In this document: positions 25,285 through 34,854 of the stretch, piece by piece | How the letters are laid out: every line of letters starts with the position of its first letter | How positions within the stretch are numbered: the first letter of the stretch is position 1 | Source: Sporomusa sphaeroides DSM 2875 | Lineage (GTDB): Bacteria > Bacillota > Negativicutes > Sporomusales > Sporomusaceae | Assembly (NCBI RefSeq): GCF_001941975.2 | Contig: NZ_CP146991.1 | Coordinates: forward strand, 228,501-292,500 | Direction: 5' to 3' | Length of the DNA: 64,000 nucleotides | Position numbers and translations under genes: made by a program | The notes under the pieces: generated by a model | The model's database searches: none | What the model saw: the letters and a program-made list of their open reading frames with translations, nothing else | What the model was told of the DNA's origin: nothing

Positions 25285-25878
25285 CTACACGTGTTCGGAC
25301 GGCAACGGTTCATTGGTTAGTTTGAACAACTCGGCAGTAAACTGGGCAAGATGTTCTTTTTCTTCATTCATTATGTGACAGAATAGGCGTGCTACGGAAG
25401 GTTTTTCGGCGGCCTGCATGTAACGCTGATACTTATTGATGGCCTGTAATTCGTCGACTACAGCCCTGGTCAAAAAGTTCACTGTTACCATATCTTTGCG
25501 GTCAGGCAGGATACCTTGGGGATCGTCGACTTTCTTATTCTTGTTTTTAGGTCTAAACAGCGGGCGTTCCGCTACCAGTGCATCAAGACCTATGTCGCTG
25601 AATATTTCAGCCTGTACGGGGTCCAGACAGGAAACCATTTGCATCAGTTCGGCAAAGTGTTGCATTTCGTCTGCAGCGATATCCAGAAACAGCTGGCATA
25701 GACAAGAACCTCGCGCAGCCTCAAGATAAAAGGCGATAGCGTTCCGCTCATCGGCGGCGGCATCCCGCAAAAGTAGTAAATCCGGGTGACAGGGACATGT
25801 GTCGGCAGTTTCGGCAGTCGTAGTTTCTGCTAAAACCTTATTTTTAGGTGATTTTTTATAGGCACGGAAAAGAGCCAA
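25285..25878 (-). CDS. Ferritin-like / rubrerythrin-type di-iron protein
   Basis: 197 residues from TTG 25878. The in-frame GTG at 25887 is part of the AGGAGGTG binding site itself, so TTG eight bases after AGGAGG is the better start. Two four-helix-bundle halves are seen: DERNAIAFYLEA with DEMQHFAELM, and DELQAINKYQRYM with EEKEHLAQF, giving the E...ExxH pairs of di-iron ferritin-like proteins. The N-terminus has a CPCH motif. No rubredoxin domain is present. A role in oxidative stress or iron handling is likely. Confidence 0.82.
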   Translation of the reverse strand: MALFRAYKKSPKNKVLAETTTAETADTCPCHPDLLLLRDAAADERNAIAFYLEAARGSCLCQLFLDIAADEMQHFAELMQMVSCLDPVQAEIFSDIGLDALVAERPLFRPKNKNKKVDDPQGILPDRKDMVTVNFLTRAVVDELQAINKYQRYMQAAEKPSVARLFCHIMNEEKEHLAQFTAELFKLTNEPLPSEHV

Positions 25879-26054
25879 TGTATTCACCTCCTAGTACTGT
25901 TATATATTCTATGCCGGATAAGGGCCGGAGGTTAACGGCAGGAAATTTGCAATACATGTGAAATATTACAGGAAATAAGGTTGCAGTGTTGTTTTCTGCG
26001 GCAAAAATCAATTGGCGGCCAGATAAAGCATAGGTTAACAGGCAGGAGGATGGT

Positions 26055-27647
26055 ATGAGAAACTTACATCAGATTGGCAGGTATGTGAATTTTTTGGTGG
26101 TTGCAGCAGTGTTGCTGCCGCTTATTTTTATCGCCGGAGTGGTCTATGTTGAGCGTCAGCAGGCGGACAGCATGGTCCGGGTACGGGCGGAAGAGCTTGC
26201 CCGGCTGCGGGCAGTAGCAGCCACAGCCTGGCTGTCAAACCAGGCCGCCTATATTCGGGGTATAAGCAAATTGCCGGCTGTTACTGCCGGAACCCCAAAT
26301 GCCGCTGACGAGCTTGCTTCTTTTATTACGGCGGAGACAGGCTTGTTGGCACTGGGGTATGCCGAATCTGGCGGTACAGTTCAGGTAGATACCGGCGGCC
26401 GTACCGGCAGGGATATCGCCGGCAGCAATTATTTTATCGAAGCGGCTGCCGGACGGGAATACCAGGGGGAAGTCCCGGGGACCGACTGGCTGCAGAACGG
26501 GAATGTTACTATAGTGGCGGCGCCTGTTACCGTGAACGGAGAGGTAACTGGTATTGTATATGGTGTTATTCGGCAGGAAACCATAGCGGCAAGGGCGGCC
26601 GGTCTTGTTCCGGACATACCTGGCGGTAAGGCGCCGCTCAGCCGGTGGTTTTTCTGGCTGGGCAGCTTATACCTAATTGGAGTAATTCCGCTATTGCTGC
26701 TGGGCTGGTTTTTGCGCCGCTGGCAGGCACGCGCTGCCGCTTTCCCGGAAGATGCTATAGAACGGCAGGTGTTTGAATCTGGCCGTGAGCAGACGGTTGG
26801 CATGCAAAGCCCGGAGGAGGCGGCGGCAGAGGAGTTTGAGACTACACAAAATGAATTAATAGCCATATTGCAGCAGGAACTGGCACTGGCCAGCAAGCGT
26901 TCGGCAAAAGATACCGCAAGCGAGTCTGCGGCCGGCAGCAAACCGGCTGCTGTAACTGCAGCAGATATAACACCGGCAGCCGTAATTGACCGGGCGCTGG
27001 CCGCTAAAGCCTATAAACCAAAAACATTCGGGCAGCAAGCCCCGGCGGTGACCACCCTGCCGGACAATAAACCGGCAGTGACACCCGTTTCCCAGCCGCT
27101 TCATCGGCTGCAGCCGCTTATCGGCAAAAAGAATACCCCCAGGCTGCCTGCCGTTGATTCGCTGACCGGTTTGTACTCCCGGCAGGAATTTGAAAAAATA
27201 ATAGCTGCCCGTACAGGGCAGCCGGATAGCATAATGCTGGCTTTAAGCATCAATGGCATGAAAGTCATTAATGATTTTTTAGGCAGAGCAGCCGGTGATG
27301 CGATCATCACTGCCACTGCCGATATTGTTAAGACCGTGGCGGGGGCGGAGTGTATGGCAGCCCGTTTTGACGGGGATAAATTTATTGTCCTGCTGCCGGC
27401 TGCTTCGCCGGATATGGCTGAAGATATCAAAAAAGATGTTAAGTACCATGTTGATCTTCATAACCTGCGCAATCCGGAAGTTCCGTTAAGCATAACCCTG
27501 GGGGCGGCTGCCGCTGACGCGGATGGAGATCTGCGGAATGTCTGGGAGAGAGCCGAACGCGATATGGAAAGCCATAAAGCCGTGAACCGGGTGGAAGCCC
27601 GGCGATTCATCATGTGGTCAATGAAACGCAACCGCGGACGGTCATAG
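26055..27647 (+). CDS. Membrane protein with Cache-like sensor and degenerate GGDEF domain
   Basis: 530 residues, ATG 26055 (AGGAGG upstream). TM segments at about 12-31 and 199-220 flank an extracellular region of ~165 residues that looks like a single Cache domain (GRDIAGSNYFIEAAAG, then VTIVAAPVTV). A coiled or low-complexity linker (225-365) rich in Ala/Pro/Lys follows. The GGDEF-type domain starts at VDSLTGLYSRQEFE (367-380), but the signature is FDGDKF at 438-443 instead of GGDEF: the first Gly is Asp and the Glu is Lys. Diguanylate cyclase activity is therefore doubtful; a GTP-binding or receptor role is more likely. Confidence 0.85.
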   Translation: MRNLHQIGRYVNFLVVAAVLLPLIFIAGVVYVERQQADSMVRVRAEELARLRAVAATAWLSNQAAYIRGISKLPAVTAGTPNAADELASFITAETGLLALGYAESGGTVQVDTGGRTGRDIAGSNYFIEAAAGREYQGEVPGTDWLQNGNVTIVAAPVTVNGEVTGIVYGVIRQETIAARAAGLVPDIPGGKAPLSRWFFWLGSLYLIGVIPLLLLGWFLRRWQARAAAFPEDAIERQVFESGREQTVGMQSPEEAAAEEFETTQNELIAILQQELALASKRSAKDTASESAAGSKPAAVTAADITPAAVIDRALAAKAYKPKTFGQQAPAVTTLPDNKPAVTPVSQPLHRLQPLIGKKNTPRLPAVDSLTGLYSRQEFEKIIAARTGQPDSIMLALSINGMKVINDFLGRAAGDAIITATADIVKTVAGAECMAARFDGDKFIVLLPAASPDMAEDIKKDVKYHVDLHNLRNPEVPLSITLGAAAADADGDLRNVWERAERDMESHKAVNRVEARRFIMWSMKRNRGRS

Positions 27648-27650
27648 CTG

Positions 27651-29204
27651 CTAATCCGGCTTGAACTGCTGCAGTCCTTGCCGGAAGGCTGCGGTTGTTT
27701 CCTCAGTTTCGTCCAAAATATAAATGCGTCCAGGCTGGCCGGAAGCATCCCAGTCAATGCCATTCCACCAGATTGCCACCTTGATTTTGGGTAACAGGCC
27801 TATTTGTGCAAACATGGTTTTCATCCAGGCCGCCTTGTCGCCGCCCACCGAATTGGACCCAAATTCGGTAATCATAAACGGTTTGGCAAAATGCCTGTCA
27901 TATTCGTTATAAATTTCCGGGTAGATTTGGTCAAATTCCCGCCATTTTTCTCCGGCAAAATAAGTACCGGTATTGTAGCCTGTCAGGCCGATAATATCGA
28001 CATATTCATCTCCCGGATAATACATCAGGTAATGATTCCACTTAAAGTCGGGGAAGGATAAGTCATGCGGATTCCATACCCAGAGCACATTGTCAACACC
28101 ATTTTCATCAAATATGCGGCGGATGTGCCGCCACATGGCTTTATACAACTCGGCGTCCTTACTATAGTAAAAGGCCGAATAGGAGCACCAGTCACCGTTC
28201 ATTTCATTATTGAGCCGGAACAGGACCGGGTGGCCGAAGGCTGTTAACTGCCGGGCATACAGCTGGAAATAGTCATCATATTTTCCGGCGAGAATGTCAT
28301 AAATCGCGTCCGAACTATCGACAAAGTCATGGCTGGTCTGAAGTGTCAACTCGACGGTTCTCCCGTGCTTGTACGCGGAATTCAGGCCGAGAATGGGCAA
28401 ATTTTCATCAAGTGACTGGTACCGTACCAGGATGGGGAAGGTATAGTTAAGTTGTTCTTCCAAAATATCCAGCTTTTCAAAGGTCTGGGGGGCGCCTGGC
28501 TCAAAGATCCCCCAACGCTGCGGGCTTGCCGGACTAAAATACTTGTCATAAAAGGCGCGGGTTTCAGCATTAAGTGGTGTATGTGCCCGGCGCAGCGGCA
28601 GTGCAATCTGCGGTGCACCCTGGCGAGGGACCAGGGTAAAGCTGCCGGCAATTTTCCCGGCATTTTCAATAGGTGTGGCAGATTTGATAAAAACAGTATA
28701 GACTTCTTTACTATTTTTCGCCAGCTCGATACTGGCATAATAGTTTTTGTCATTAGGTGCATGCATGAGCTTGGGGCGCGTCCAGTGCAACCGGTGAACA
28801 GTAAAGTCGTTTTGCCGGTAGGTAGCCTCATACAGCCGGGTATGGCTATGGGTGTTGCTGATAAACCGGTTGCTGTAACTCATATAGTCGCTGGCAGTAG
28901 CCGGCGTACCGGACAAGTTATCATAAAAAATTTCAATGCGCAGAGAGTCGTTTGTCAGCACCGTAACTACCGGTGAGAGTGAGGCGTCAACCGTCAGATT
29001 ATGGGGGACAAGCAGGGAATAGCCGTTGGCATAATCGGTCAGGCGTTCATAGTTGTCATCAACATAGTGGATTTCCTTGACATCATCGTCAGGGCCTGGC
29101 GGCAATGAGCTATACTCGCCGTTGATAATGGTAGATGCATGTACGGGTATTGACAAAACTGCGGATAGAAGTATAGTTAATACTAGTCGGTAAATCTTGT
29201 ACAT
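27651..29204 (-). CDS. Secreted glycoside hydrolase family 26-like protein
   Basis: 517 residues, ATG 29204 with AAAGGAGA upstream. A Sec signal peptide spans 1-23 (hydrophobic core, then VHAS). Residues 25-200 form an unrecognised beta-rich region. The catalytic barrel (about 225-517) has the GH26 signatures: Glu334 in RLNNEMNGDW (acid/base) and Glu447 in MITEFGS (nucleophile), with WVWNPH before and IWWNGIDWD after. GH26 enzymes cut beta-mannans, beta-1,3-xylans or related polymers. The natural polymer is unknown. Single gene, convergent with the GGDEF-like gene (3 bp gap). Confidence 0.85.
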   Translation of the reverse strand: MYKIYRLVLTILLSAVLSIPVHASTIINGEYSSLPPGPDDDVKEIHYVDDNYERLTDYANGYSLLVPHNLTVDASLSPVVTVLTNDSLRIEIFYDNLSGTPATASDYMSYSNRFISNTHSHTRLYEATYRQNDFTVHRLHWTRPKLMHAPNDKNYYASIELAKNSKEVYTVFIKSATPIENAGKIAGSFTLVPRQGAPQIALPLRRAHTPLNAETRAFYDKYFSPASPQRWGIFEPGAPQTFEKLDILEEQLNYTFPILVRYQSLDENLPILGLNSAYKHGRTVELTLQTSHDFVDSSDAIYDILAGKYDDYFQLYARQLTAFGHPVLFRLNNEMNGDWCSYSAFYYSKDAELYKAMWRHIRRIFDENGVDNVLWVWNPHDLSFPDFKWNHYLMYYPGDEYVDIIGLTGYNTGTYFAGEKWREFDQIYPEIYNEYDRHFAKPFMITEFGSNSVGGDKAAWMKTMFAQIGLLPKIKVAIWWNGIDWDASGQPGRIYILDETEETTAAFRQGLQQFKPD

Positions 29205-29341
29205 AATTGTTCTCCTTTATCTATATAGGTATGGATGAAAGTGTACTATGATTATATCGCAAATCACAATAATTTCCTTAATAACAGTCTCCTAAAAGCC
29301 GCAAAAGTGCAAATACTATTCTATAAGTCTCCGATAAAGAC

Positions 29342-29357
29342 TATGATTTTTATCACA
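29342..29357. promoter_or_regulatory. Imperfect CRP-like site upstream of the ferredoxin gene
   Basis: TATGA-TTTTTA-TCACA matches TGTGA-N6-TCACA with one mismatch. It lies 69 bp before the ferredoxin start, in the divergent region shared with the GH26 gene. Confidence 0.4.
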
Positions 29358-29425
29358 GACGCAGCCGGGTATTTAGGAGTATATTTATGGTAAGGCTGGC
29401 TTACCAGAAAAAGGAGGGAAGAAAC

Positions 29426-29599
29426 GTGGCATATAATATTAACTCTGAATGTATCAAATGCGGTGCCTGTGCTTCGGTATGTCCGGTAGAGGCAATATCG
29501 GAAGGGAATACTCAGTATGATATTGATCCCGGTCTTTGTATTGATTGCGGTGCCTGTGCCGCTGTCTGTCCGGTAGAGGCTATCCATCCGGGCGAATAG
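29426..29599 (+). CDS. 2[4Fe-4S] ferredoxin, clostridial type
   Basis: 57 residues from GTG 29426 with AAGGAGGG upstream; the in-frame ATG at 29387 lies before the binding site. Two CxxCxxCxxxCP motifs (CIKCGACASVCP and CIDCGACAAVCP) bind two [4Fe-4S] clusters. Size and sequence are those of small clostridial ferredoxins, the electron carrier for KorDABC and NfnAB. Monocistronic, ended by a clear terminator. Confidence 0.96.
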   Translation: MAYNINSECIKCGACASVCPVEAISEGNTQYDIDPGLCIDCGACAAVCPVEAIHPGE

Positions 29600-29616
29600 G
29601 GTTTAGTAATGAGTAA

Positions 29617-29652
29617 GAAAAAACCAGCTTTCGGGCTGGTTTTTTTGTTTTT
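29617..29652 (+). terminator. Terminator of the ferredoxin gene
   Basis: AAAACCAGC (29620-29628) pairs with GCTGGTTTT (29635-29643), followed by a run of T. Confidence 0.92.
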
Positions 29653-29679
29653 AACAGCATATATATAAGGTTTGCGCGT

Positions 29680-29782
29680 CACCATAAGGGCCCCGGTGCG
29701 GGCGGCCATCATACAACGCTGGCTGCCGGTGCTTAACCTCCGCTTATGCATAATGGCCGCCCACGCCTCAGTAACATTGACG
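29680..29782 (+). repeat. Family B repeat, full copy B1
   Basis: It shares CATA(C)AAGG-CCCGG, ACAACGCTG, GCTTAACCTCCGCTTATGC and CGCC-ACGCCTCAGT with 34607-34705. GGTGCGGGCGGCCAT (29694-29708) pairs with ATGGCCGCCCACGCC (29753-29767) to make a long hairpin. The rest of the 410-bp gap (29783-30010) shows no gene, only AT-rich sequence before the kinase start. Confidence 0.75.
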
Positions 29783-30010
29783 GTTGCAGGGATTATGCCA
29801 GCAGTTTTTTTTAATGATAATATCTGAAAATTCTGGTTGACAAGGAAAGATTACGAGAGTAAAATTTATGAAACTGACTTTAATTATGTTGATAAAGTTG
29901 GATGTGAGTAATTGTGAAAGTAGTAGTAGGCAGCCGGATAATATCATATTTCTGTTGTCTGGTACGATGCAGGTATTTATTATAACAGGAAGTAATAGCG
30001 GGGAATTTTT

Positions 30011-31885
30011 ATGAAACATTTATCAATCACTTCGCATCTTTGGATTGCCTTCTTAGTTATTCCAATCATTACGTTTCTGATTCTTGGAATTTTACAATCA
30101 CTGGGGACTTATGAAACTCCGTTTCAATCAGTGGTTTTAAATATTGCTATTACTTTACTGCTTACTTCCTTGCTTGGTTATTTTCACGCCAGACGAATAC
30201 ATTCAACAATTAAGAGTCTGCTAGCCTTTATTCAAGCATTAATTAGCCAGGACGATGCGACGCAGGCTGCCATATTTCCCAGATTTGCCCCGCGTGAATT
30301 CGAATTGATGGCCGAACATTTTCAATTAATGGCTAAGAAACATAGTGAAAGCCGGCAAGAACTGTCCGCATTAAATGCCGAGTTAGAGCAGCGGATAGCA
30401 GAACGAACTAACAGTTTGCTAAGAACCAATCAGGAATTAGCCATTCTCAATCAGTTAATCACTCCGATTTCACCCCATCCGGGGGGAGCGAGTATTATTA
30501 AAGAGTGTCTAAGGCAATTTTCTGAGATATCCGGAGTTCATGTTAAATTGTATCTGAGAAAACCTGTATTATCGTTAATCGGGTCAGGAGAAGATATTCG
30601 CGGTATTAATGATATTGAAATTAATGATAAGCCCTGGTACATAATTTCTTACAGATATACTATTCAGCCAATACGCTCAGGCAATAACATCTTCGGTTGC
30701 TTCATAATTCCTCACTCACAGCTCAGCCAGCAAGACCGGGATTTTGTGGAGACCTTGTCACGTTCGGCAGGTATCATTTTTCAGAATGAAATATTGTCGC
30801 GAACACTGGAGCAAAATCATGCTGTCTTAAAGGCCGTACTGGAGAGTATGTATGATGCTATTACCCTGATTAACGGTCGCCAGGTAGTGTATGCGAACGG
30901 CCGGATGTCCGAACTGCTTGCTCTTCCCTGTTCTGAGATCATTGGTATGTCGGAGGATTATTTGTTTGCGATAATTGCCCATCGCCTTATCGATGCTAAT
31001 TGGGAAGTAATTGATCAAGCCAAGCGGGGATACGGTGTTTTTAATTTGAAACTTAAGCACGGTGCCGGCCATCAGTATATTCTGCTTACAGTTTTTCCGG
31101 TTACAGGCAATGGGAATGATGAAGTCGGCAAAGGCATGGTCTGGCGGGATATTACCAAGGAACATGAGGTTGATAAGCTGAAGAATGATTTAATTTCCAT
31201 GGTTTCGCATGAATTTAAAACACCCATTACCAGTATCAGGGGAAGTGTCGAAACGCTGTTACGCGAGGACGCCGACTGGGAGGAAGACTTTAAACGGGAG
31301 ATGCTGACAGGAATTCATGAAGATATTGAGCATGTCCAGGAGCTGGTGAATGACTGGCTTGACATCTCCAGGATTGAAGCCAAAGCTATCAGTTTGGACA
31401 AAGAACCTGTCCAGCCCCATGCTATTATTACCAGCGCTATCCGAAAGCTTCCCAAGCATTTTGCCAGCAATGCAAAAATTGAATCTATCGTAGATGATAG
31501 CTTGCCGTTTATCTATGGTGACAGAGTGCGCCTGGGCCAGGTTTTGCTGAACCTTTTTACTAACGCCATTCGTTATAACGATGACAGTCCCCATATTGAA
31601 ATTAGTGCACACAGTGATGAAGCATATGTCCACATCAGTGTCGCTGATAATGGGATCGGCATCAACGAACGGCATCTGGGGAAAATTTTTGACCGTTTTT
31701 ATTGTGTGGATAACGAGCGGGAGCGGCGTTTAGGCGGAACCGGCTTAGGCTTGACAATTTGCAAGGGAATTATCGAAGCACATAATGGTATGATTAAGGT
31801 CCAAAGCAGCGAAGGTATCGGCAGCATCTTTACGATTTCAATTCCTAAATACAGGAGCGCGGGTGCAGAGTATGAAAAAATATAG
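30011..31885 (+). CDS. Sensor histidine kinase (TM, GAF-like, PAS, HisKA, HATPase)
   Basis: 624 residues, ATG 30011. Two TM helices at about 9-29 and 42-60, with almost no external loop. A coiled segment (100-140) follows, then a GAF-like region (about 145-265), then a PAS domain (about 270-390, NHAVLKAVLESMYDAITLI). The HisKA box MVSHEFKTPITSI has the phospho-accepting His400. The ATPase domain has NLFTNAIRYN (N box), DNGIGI (G1), and GGTGLGLTICKGI (G2). The stimulus is probably cytoplasmic or membrane-derived. It overlaps the response regulator gene, so the two form a two-component pair. Confidence 0.93.
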   Translation: MKHLSITSHLWIAFLVIPIITFLILGILQSLGTYETPFQSVVLNIAITLLLTSLLGYFHARRIHSTIKSLLAFIQALISQDDATQAAIFPRFAPREFELMAEHFQLMAKKHSESRQELSALNAELEQRIAERTNSLLRTNQELAILNQLITPISPHPGGASIIKECLRQFSEISGVHVKLYLRKPVLSLIGSGEDIRGINDIEINDKPWYIISYRYTIQPIRSGNNIFGCFIIPHSQLSQQDRDFVETLSRSAGIIFQNEILSRTLEQNHAVLKAVLESMYDAITLINGRQVVYANGRMSELLALPCSEIIGMSEDYLFAIIAHRLIDANWEVIDQAKRGYGVFNLKLKHGAGHQYILLTVFPVTGNGNDEVGKGMVWRDITKEHEVDKLKNDLISMVSHEFKTPITSIRGSVETLLREDADWEEDFKREMLTGIHEDIEHVQELVNDWLDISRIEAKAISLDKEPVQPHAIITSAIRKLPKHFASNAKIESIVDDSLPFIYGDRVRLGQVLLNLFTNAIRYNDDSPHIEISAHSDEAYVHISVADNGIGINERHLGKIFDRFYCVDNERERRLGGTGLGLTICKGIIEAHNGMIKVQSSEGIGSIFTISIPKYRSAGAEYEKI

Positions 31886-32588
31886 GATATTTATTGTTGA
31901 TGACGAGCCCAAAATATTGCGCTTTATTGCAGCAAACCTTAAGTCGTTAGGGTATGAGGTTTACACCTTTCAAAACGGAACTGAGGCTCTGGCTAATTTT
32001 GACGCTTTGGACCCGGAACTGGTCTTGATGGACATTATGATGCCCGGTATGGATGGGTTTGAACTGTTAAAACGGCTGCGAAAGTTTTCCGACGTTCCGG
32101 TAATTATTCTGACAGCGCGAGGCAATTCCAATGATAAGGTGCAAGGCCTTAATATGGGAGCAGACGATTATCTTACCAAGCCGTTTTCACTGGACGAATT
32201 ATTCGCCAGAGTCAACGCTGTTCTGCGACGTTTTGCCGGCAAACTACCCGGCCAGGGCGCAGCCAGTGAGCTAAAAAACGGTGATATAATCATAAAACAG
32301 GCTCAGCGCCGGGTATGGATAAAAGACCGGGAGCTGAAACTGACGGAAACGGAATATAACTTGTTTTCGCTATTAATGGTCAATGCCGGCAAGGTACTTA
32401 CGCATGAACAATTGCTTTGCGAGGTGTGGGGAAGCGAATATCGTGATGATGTAGAATATTTGCGGGTGGCCATTGCCCGTATACGTCAAAAAATTAGAAA
32501 CAGTGCCTGCAGCGAAGAATGTATTGTTACCTATCCCGGAGTGGGATATATGATTGCCAGCAGGGAGGCCGAGGAACACCATCGATGA
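31872..32588 (+). CDS. OmpR/PhoB family response regulator
   Basis: 238 residues from ATG 31872 (GTG 31863 is an alternative). Receiver domain: acidic pair DDE at 10-12, phospho-acceptor Asp54 in LMDIMMPGMDG, and Lys in YLTKPF. The C-terminal winged helix (about 135-235) has VLTHEQLLCEVWG and VAIARIRQKI. It overlaps the kinase gene by 14 bp and is its partner. No target is evident: it sits upstream of fhs, but a terminator and repeat A2 separate them. Confidence 0.94.
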   Translation: MKKYRIFIVDDEPKILRFIAANLKSLGYEVYTFQNGTEALANFDALDPELVLMDIMMPGMDGFELLKRLRKFSDVPVIILTARGNSNDKVQGLNMGADDYLTKPFSLDELFARVNAVLRRFAGKLPGQGAASELKNGDIIIKQAQRRVWIKDRELKLTETEYNLFSLLMVNAGKVLTHEQLLCEVWGSEYRDDVEYLRVAIARIRQKIRNSACSEECIVTYPGVGYMIASREAEEHHR

Positions 32589-32603
32589 CAGATGGTGTTT
32601 TTT
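32575..32603 (+). terminator. Terminator of the two-component operon
   Basis: AACACCATC (32575-32583) pairs with GATGGTGTT (32591-32599), then TTTT. The stem includes the regulator's last codons and encloses the stop codon. Confidence 0.85.
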
Positions 32604-32698
32604 GTCCTAACAGAAAGTATAACTTTCTTAAAGGCAGGATAAGGGCAACATCGGCTTCCGCTGTCGCCAGAGGCTCGGCGCAAGCCGTGTTTTCTTTA
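32604..32698 (+). repeat. Family A intergenic repeat, copy A2
   Basis: About 95 bp starting GTCCTAACAGAAAGTATAAC, nearly identical to 919-1012. It begins exactly where the preceding terminator T-run ends. Head stem AGAAAGT/ACTTTCT. The remaining sequence to fhs (32699-32854) shows only a weak TACAAT -10 near 32762. Confidence 0.82.
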
Positions 32699-32854
32699 TT
32701 ATTTGTAATGTTTTTGTTATACCTGGCTGGAATTTTTTATGCGAACGTAATGAGTATTGCCCTACAATAAAAGAGAGTTGTCTAAGGTTAAGCAAAGTCA
32801 ACCAGGAATTACAGTCTTCACAAAAAAATATGAATTATGGCAGGGGGAGCATTT

Positions 32855-34522
32855 ATGAAAAGTGATGTCGAGATTGCGCAAGCCGCACAAATGAATCCTA
32901 TTGTTGAGGTAGCCCGGGAATTAGAGATTCCCGCCGAAGAATTGGAACTCTACGGTAACTACAAAGCAAAAGTTGCTCTTAAGACCTGGGAGCGGATCAA
33001 AAACAGGCCGGATGGCAAACTGATTCTGGTTTCGGCGATAAATCCGACTCCTGCCGGTGAAGGAAAAACAACAACAACCGTTGGACTTGGCGACTCCCTG
33101 CGGCGAAAAGGCAAAAAGGTTGTCATCGCTCTGCGTGAACCGTCCCTAGGACCCTGTTTCGGGGTGAAAGGCGGTGCCGCCGGCGGTGGTTACTCACAGG
33201 TAGTGCCAATGGAAGATATCAATCTTCACTTTACCGGCGATTTTCACGCCATTACTACAGCCCATAACCTGCTGGCTGCCATTATTGATAACCACCTGCA
33301 TCATGGAAACGCCCTTGGCATCGATCCGCGGCGTATTACCTGGCGCCGGGTACTTGACCTTAATGAGCGGGCTTTGCGCAATGTTGTATGCGGGCTTGGC
33401 GGCAAGGCTAACGGTGTGCCAAGAGAAACCGGCTTTGATATAACGGTTGCCTCGGAAATGATGGCCATTCTTTGCTTAGCCAAAGATCTGGATGATATGA
33501 AAGAGAGAATTGGCCGGATTATTGTTGCCTATACCTATGCGGGCAAGCCTGTTACTCCCGAAGACCTAAAAGTAACCGGAGCCTTAGCCTTGCTGTTCAA
33601 AGATGCCATCAAACCCAACCTTGTACAAACACTGGAAAATACGCCGGCTTTCGTTCATGGCGGCCCGTTTGCCAATATCGCGCATGGTTGTAACAGTGTG
33701 TCGGCTACCAAGTATGCCCTCAAGCTGGCAGATTACTGTGTAACCGAAGCCGGTTTCGGCGCCGATCTTGGAGCAGAGAAGTTTATTGACATCAAATGCC
33801 GTTTTGCCGGCTTTAAGCCAAGTGTTGTGGTTATCGTAGCCACTGTTCGTGCCCTGAAAATGCATGGCGGCGTTCCTAAGAATGAACTGGCCGGTGAAAA
33901 TATGGGAGCTCTGGAAAAGGGCCTTGCCAACCTGACCAAACATATTGAGAATATCCAGCAATTTGGCCTGCCGGCTGTGGTAGCCATCAACGCGTTCCCG
34001 ACCGACACCGCCCAAGAGTTAAGTTTTGTGGAAGAACAGTGCAATAAGCTGGGTGCCGAAGTGGCCTTATCCGAAGTATGGGCCAAGGGCAGCCTGGGCG
34101 GGCAGGTGTTGGCGGAAAAGGTACTGGCTGCCTGCGAACGGCCTAACGAATTTACCTTTGCCTATGATGAAACAGCGCCAATTAAAGATAAAATTTCAGC
34201 AATTGCCACTAAAATTTATGGAGCAGACGGCGTAAACTATACGCCTGCTGCGGAGAAAACGATTCAGGAACTTACGGCTTTGGGTTTTGATAAGACGCCG
34301 ATTTGTATGGCCAAGACCCAGTATTCTCTCAGCGATGATATGAATAAAGCAGGCCGTCCAACAGGATTTAGCATTACCGTTCGCGAAGTGCGGGTAGCAG
34401 CCGGCGCAGGCTTCCTGGTAGCCATAACCGGTGAAATCATGACTATGCCAGGACTTCCCAAGGAGCCCTCTGCCGTTAAGATGGATATTGATAATGATGG
34501 TAAGATTGTAGGTTTATTCTAA
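32855..34522 (+). CDS. fhs: Formate-tetrahydrofolate ligase
   Basis: 555 residues from ATG 32855 with CAGGGGGAG upstream. The P-loop [18 protein letters not shown] lies near residue 65. [22 protein letters not shown] and [18 protein letters not shown] are family signatures, with [10 protein letters not shown] later. It makes 10-formyl-THF from formate and ATP, the first methyl-branch step of the Wood-Ljungdahl pathway on the THF side. Length is usual (about 556). Single gene with its own terminator, as in many acetogens. Confidence 0.97.
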   Translation: MKSDVEIAQAAQMNPIVEVARELEIPAEELELYGNYKAKVALKTWERIKNRPDGKLILVSAINPTPAGEGKTTTTVGLGDSLRRKGKKVVIALREPSLGPCFGVKGGAAGGGYSQVVPMEDINLHFTGDFHAITTAHNLLAAIIDNHLHHGNALGIDPRRITWRRVLDLNERALRNVVCGLGGKANGVPRETGFDITVASEMMAILCLAKDLDDMKERIGRIIVAYTYAGKPVTPEDLKVTGALALLFKDAIKPNLVQTLENTPAFVHGGPFANIAHGCNSVSATKYALKLADYCVTEAGFGADLGAEKFIDIKCRFAGFKPSVVVIVATVRALKMHGGVPKNELAGENMGALEKGLANLTKHIENIQQFGLPAVVAINAFPTDTAQELSFVEEQCNKLGAEVALSEVWAKGSLGGQVLAEKVLAACERPNEFTFAYDETAPIKDKISAIATKIYGADGVNYTPAAEKTIQELTALGFDKTPICMAKTQYSLSDDMNKAGRPTGFSITVREVRVAAGAGFLVAITGEIMTMPGLPKEPSAVKMDIDNDGKIVGLF

Positions 34523-34538
34523 GCAAGTGTAAAACCAG

Positions 34539-34588
34539 AGTGCCGCAAAATGCTTCTTAAAAAAGCGTTTTGCGGCACTTGTTTTTTT
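34539..34588 (+). terminator. Terminator of fhs
   Basis: AGTGCCGCAAAA (34539-34550) pairs with TTTTGCGGCACT (34568-34579), followed by TGTTTTTTT. Confidence 0.92.
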
Positions 34589-34606
34589 CCTAACTGGATA
34601 AGTTTG

Positions 34607-34705
34607 GCGTGCCATACAAGGCCCGGCGCGGGCGCCCGTCAGACAACGCTGCGACCGCTTAACCTCCGCTTATGCCTAACGGTCGCCCGCGCCTCAGTCG
34701 TGTTG
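34607..34705 (+). repeat. Family B repeat, full copy B2
   Basis: It starts GTGCCATACAAGGCCCGGCG. GGCGCGGGCG (34625-34634) pairs with CGCCCGCGCC (34684-34693), and GCGACCG with CGGTCGC inside. It shares the central GCTTAACCTCCGCTTATGC with B1 while stem sequences differ but stay paired. It lies about 20 bp after the fhs terminator. Confidence 0.75.
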
Positions 34706-34854
34706 AAAGTATTTTTCTTATCTTACATAATAGTTTCCGGGGCTCACCATGTCCACATACGCTGGCGTAAGTCTTGCACTTTATGGTAAAATAGAAAAGG
34801 GCGGGATTGTCTCAGCGTTCCGGTATGACAGTCTCCAGGAGAGGAGCGATGTAC

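Noticed and set aside
32700-32854. THF riboswitch in the fhs leader
   Set aside because: A folate riboswitch would be plausible at fhs, but I see no matching conserved core or pseudoknot; only a weak promoter-like TACAAT.
29680-34705. Family B repeats as integron attC sites
   Set aside because: They are palindromic with a conserved loop and contain CAACGCTG, but there is no integrase, no cassette array, and no matching R'/R'' core pair at the ends.
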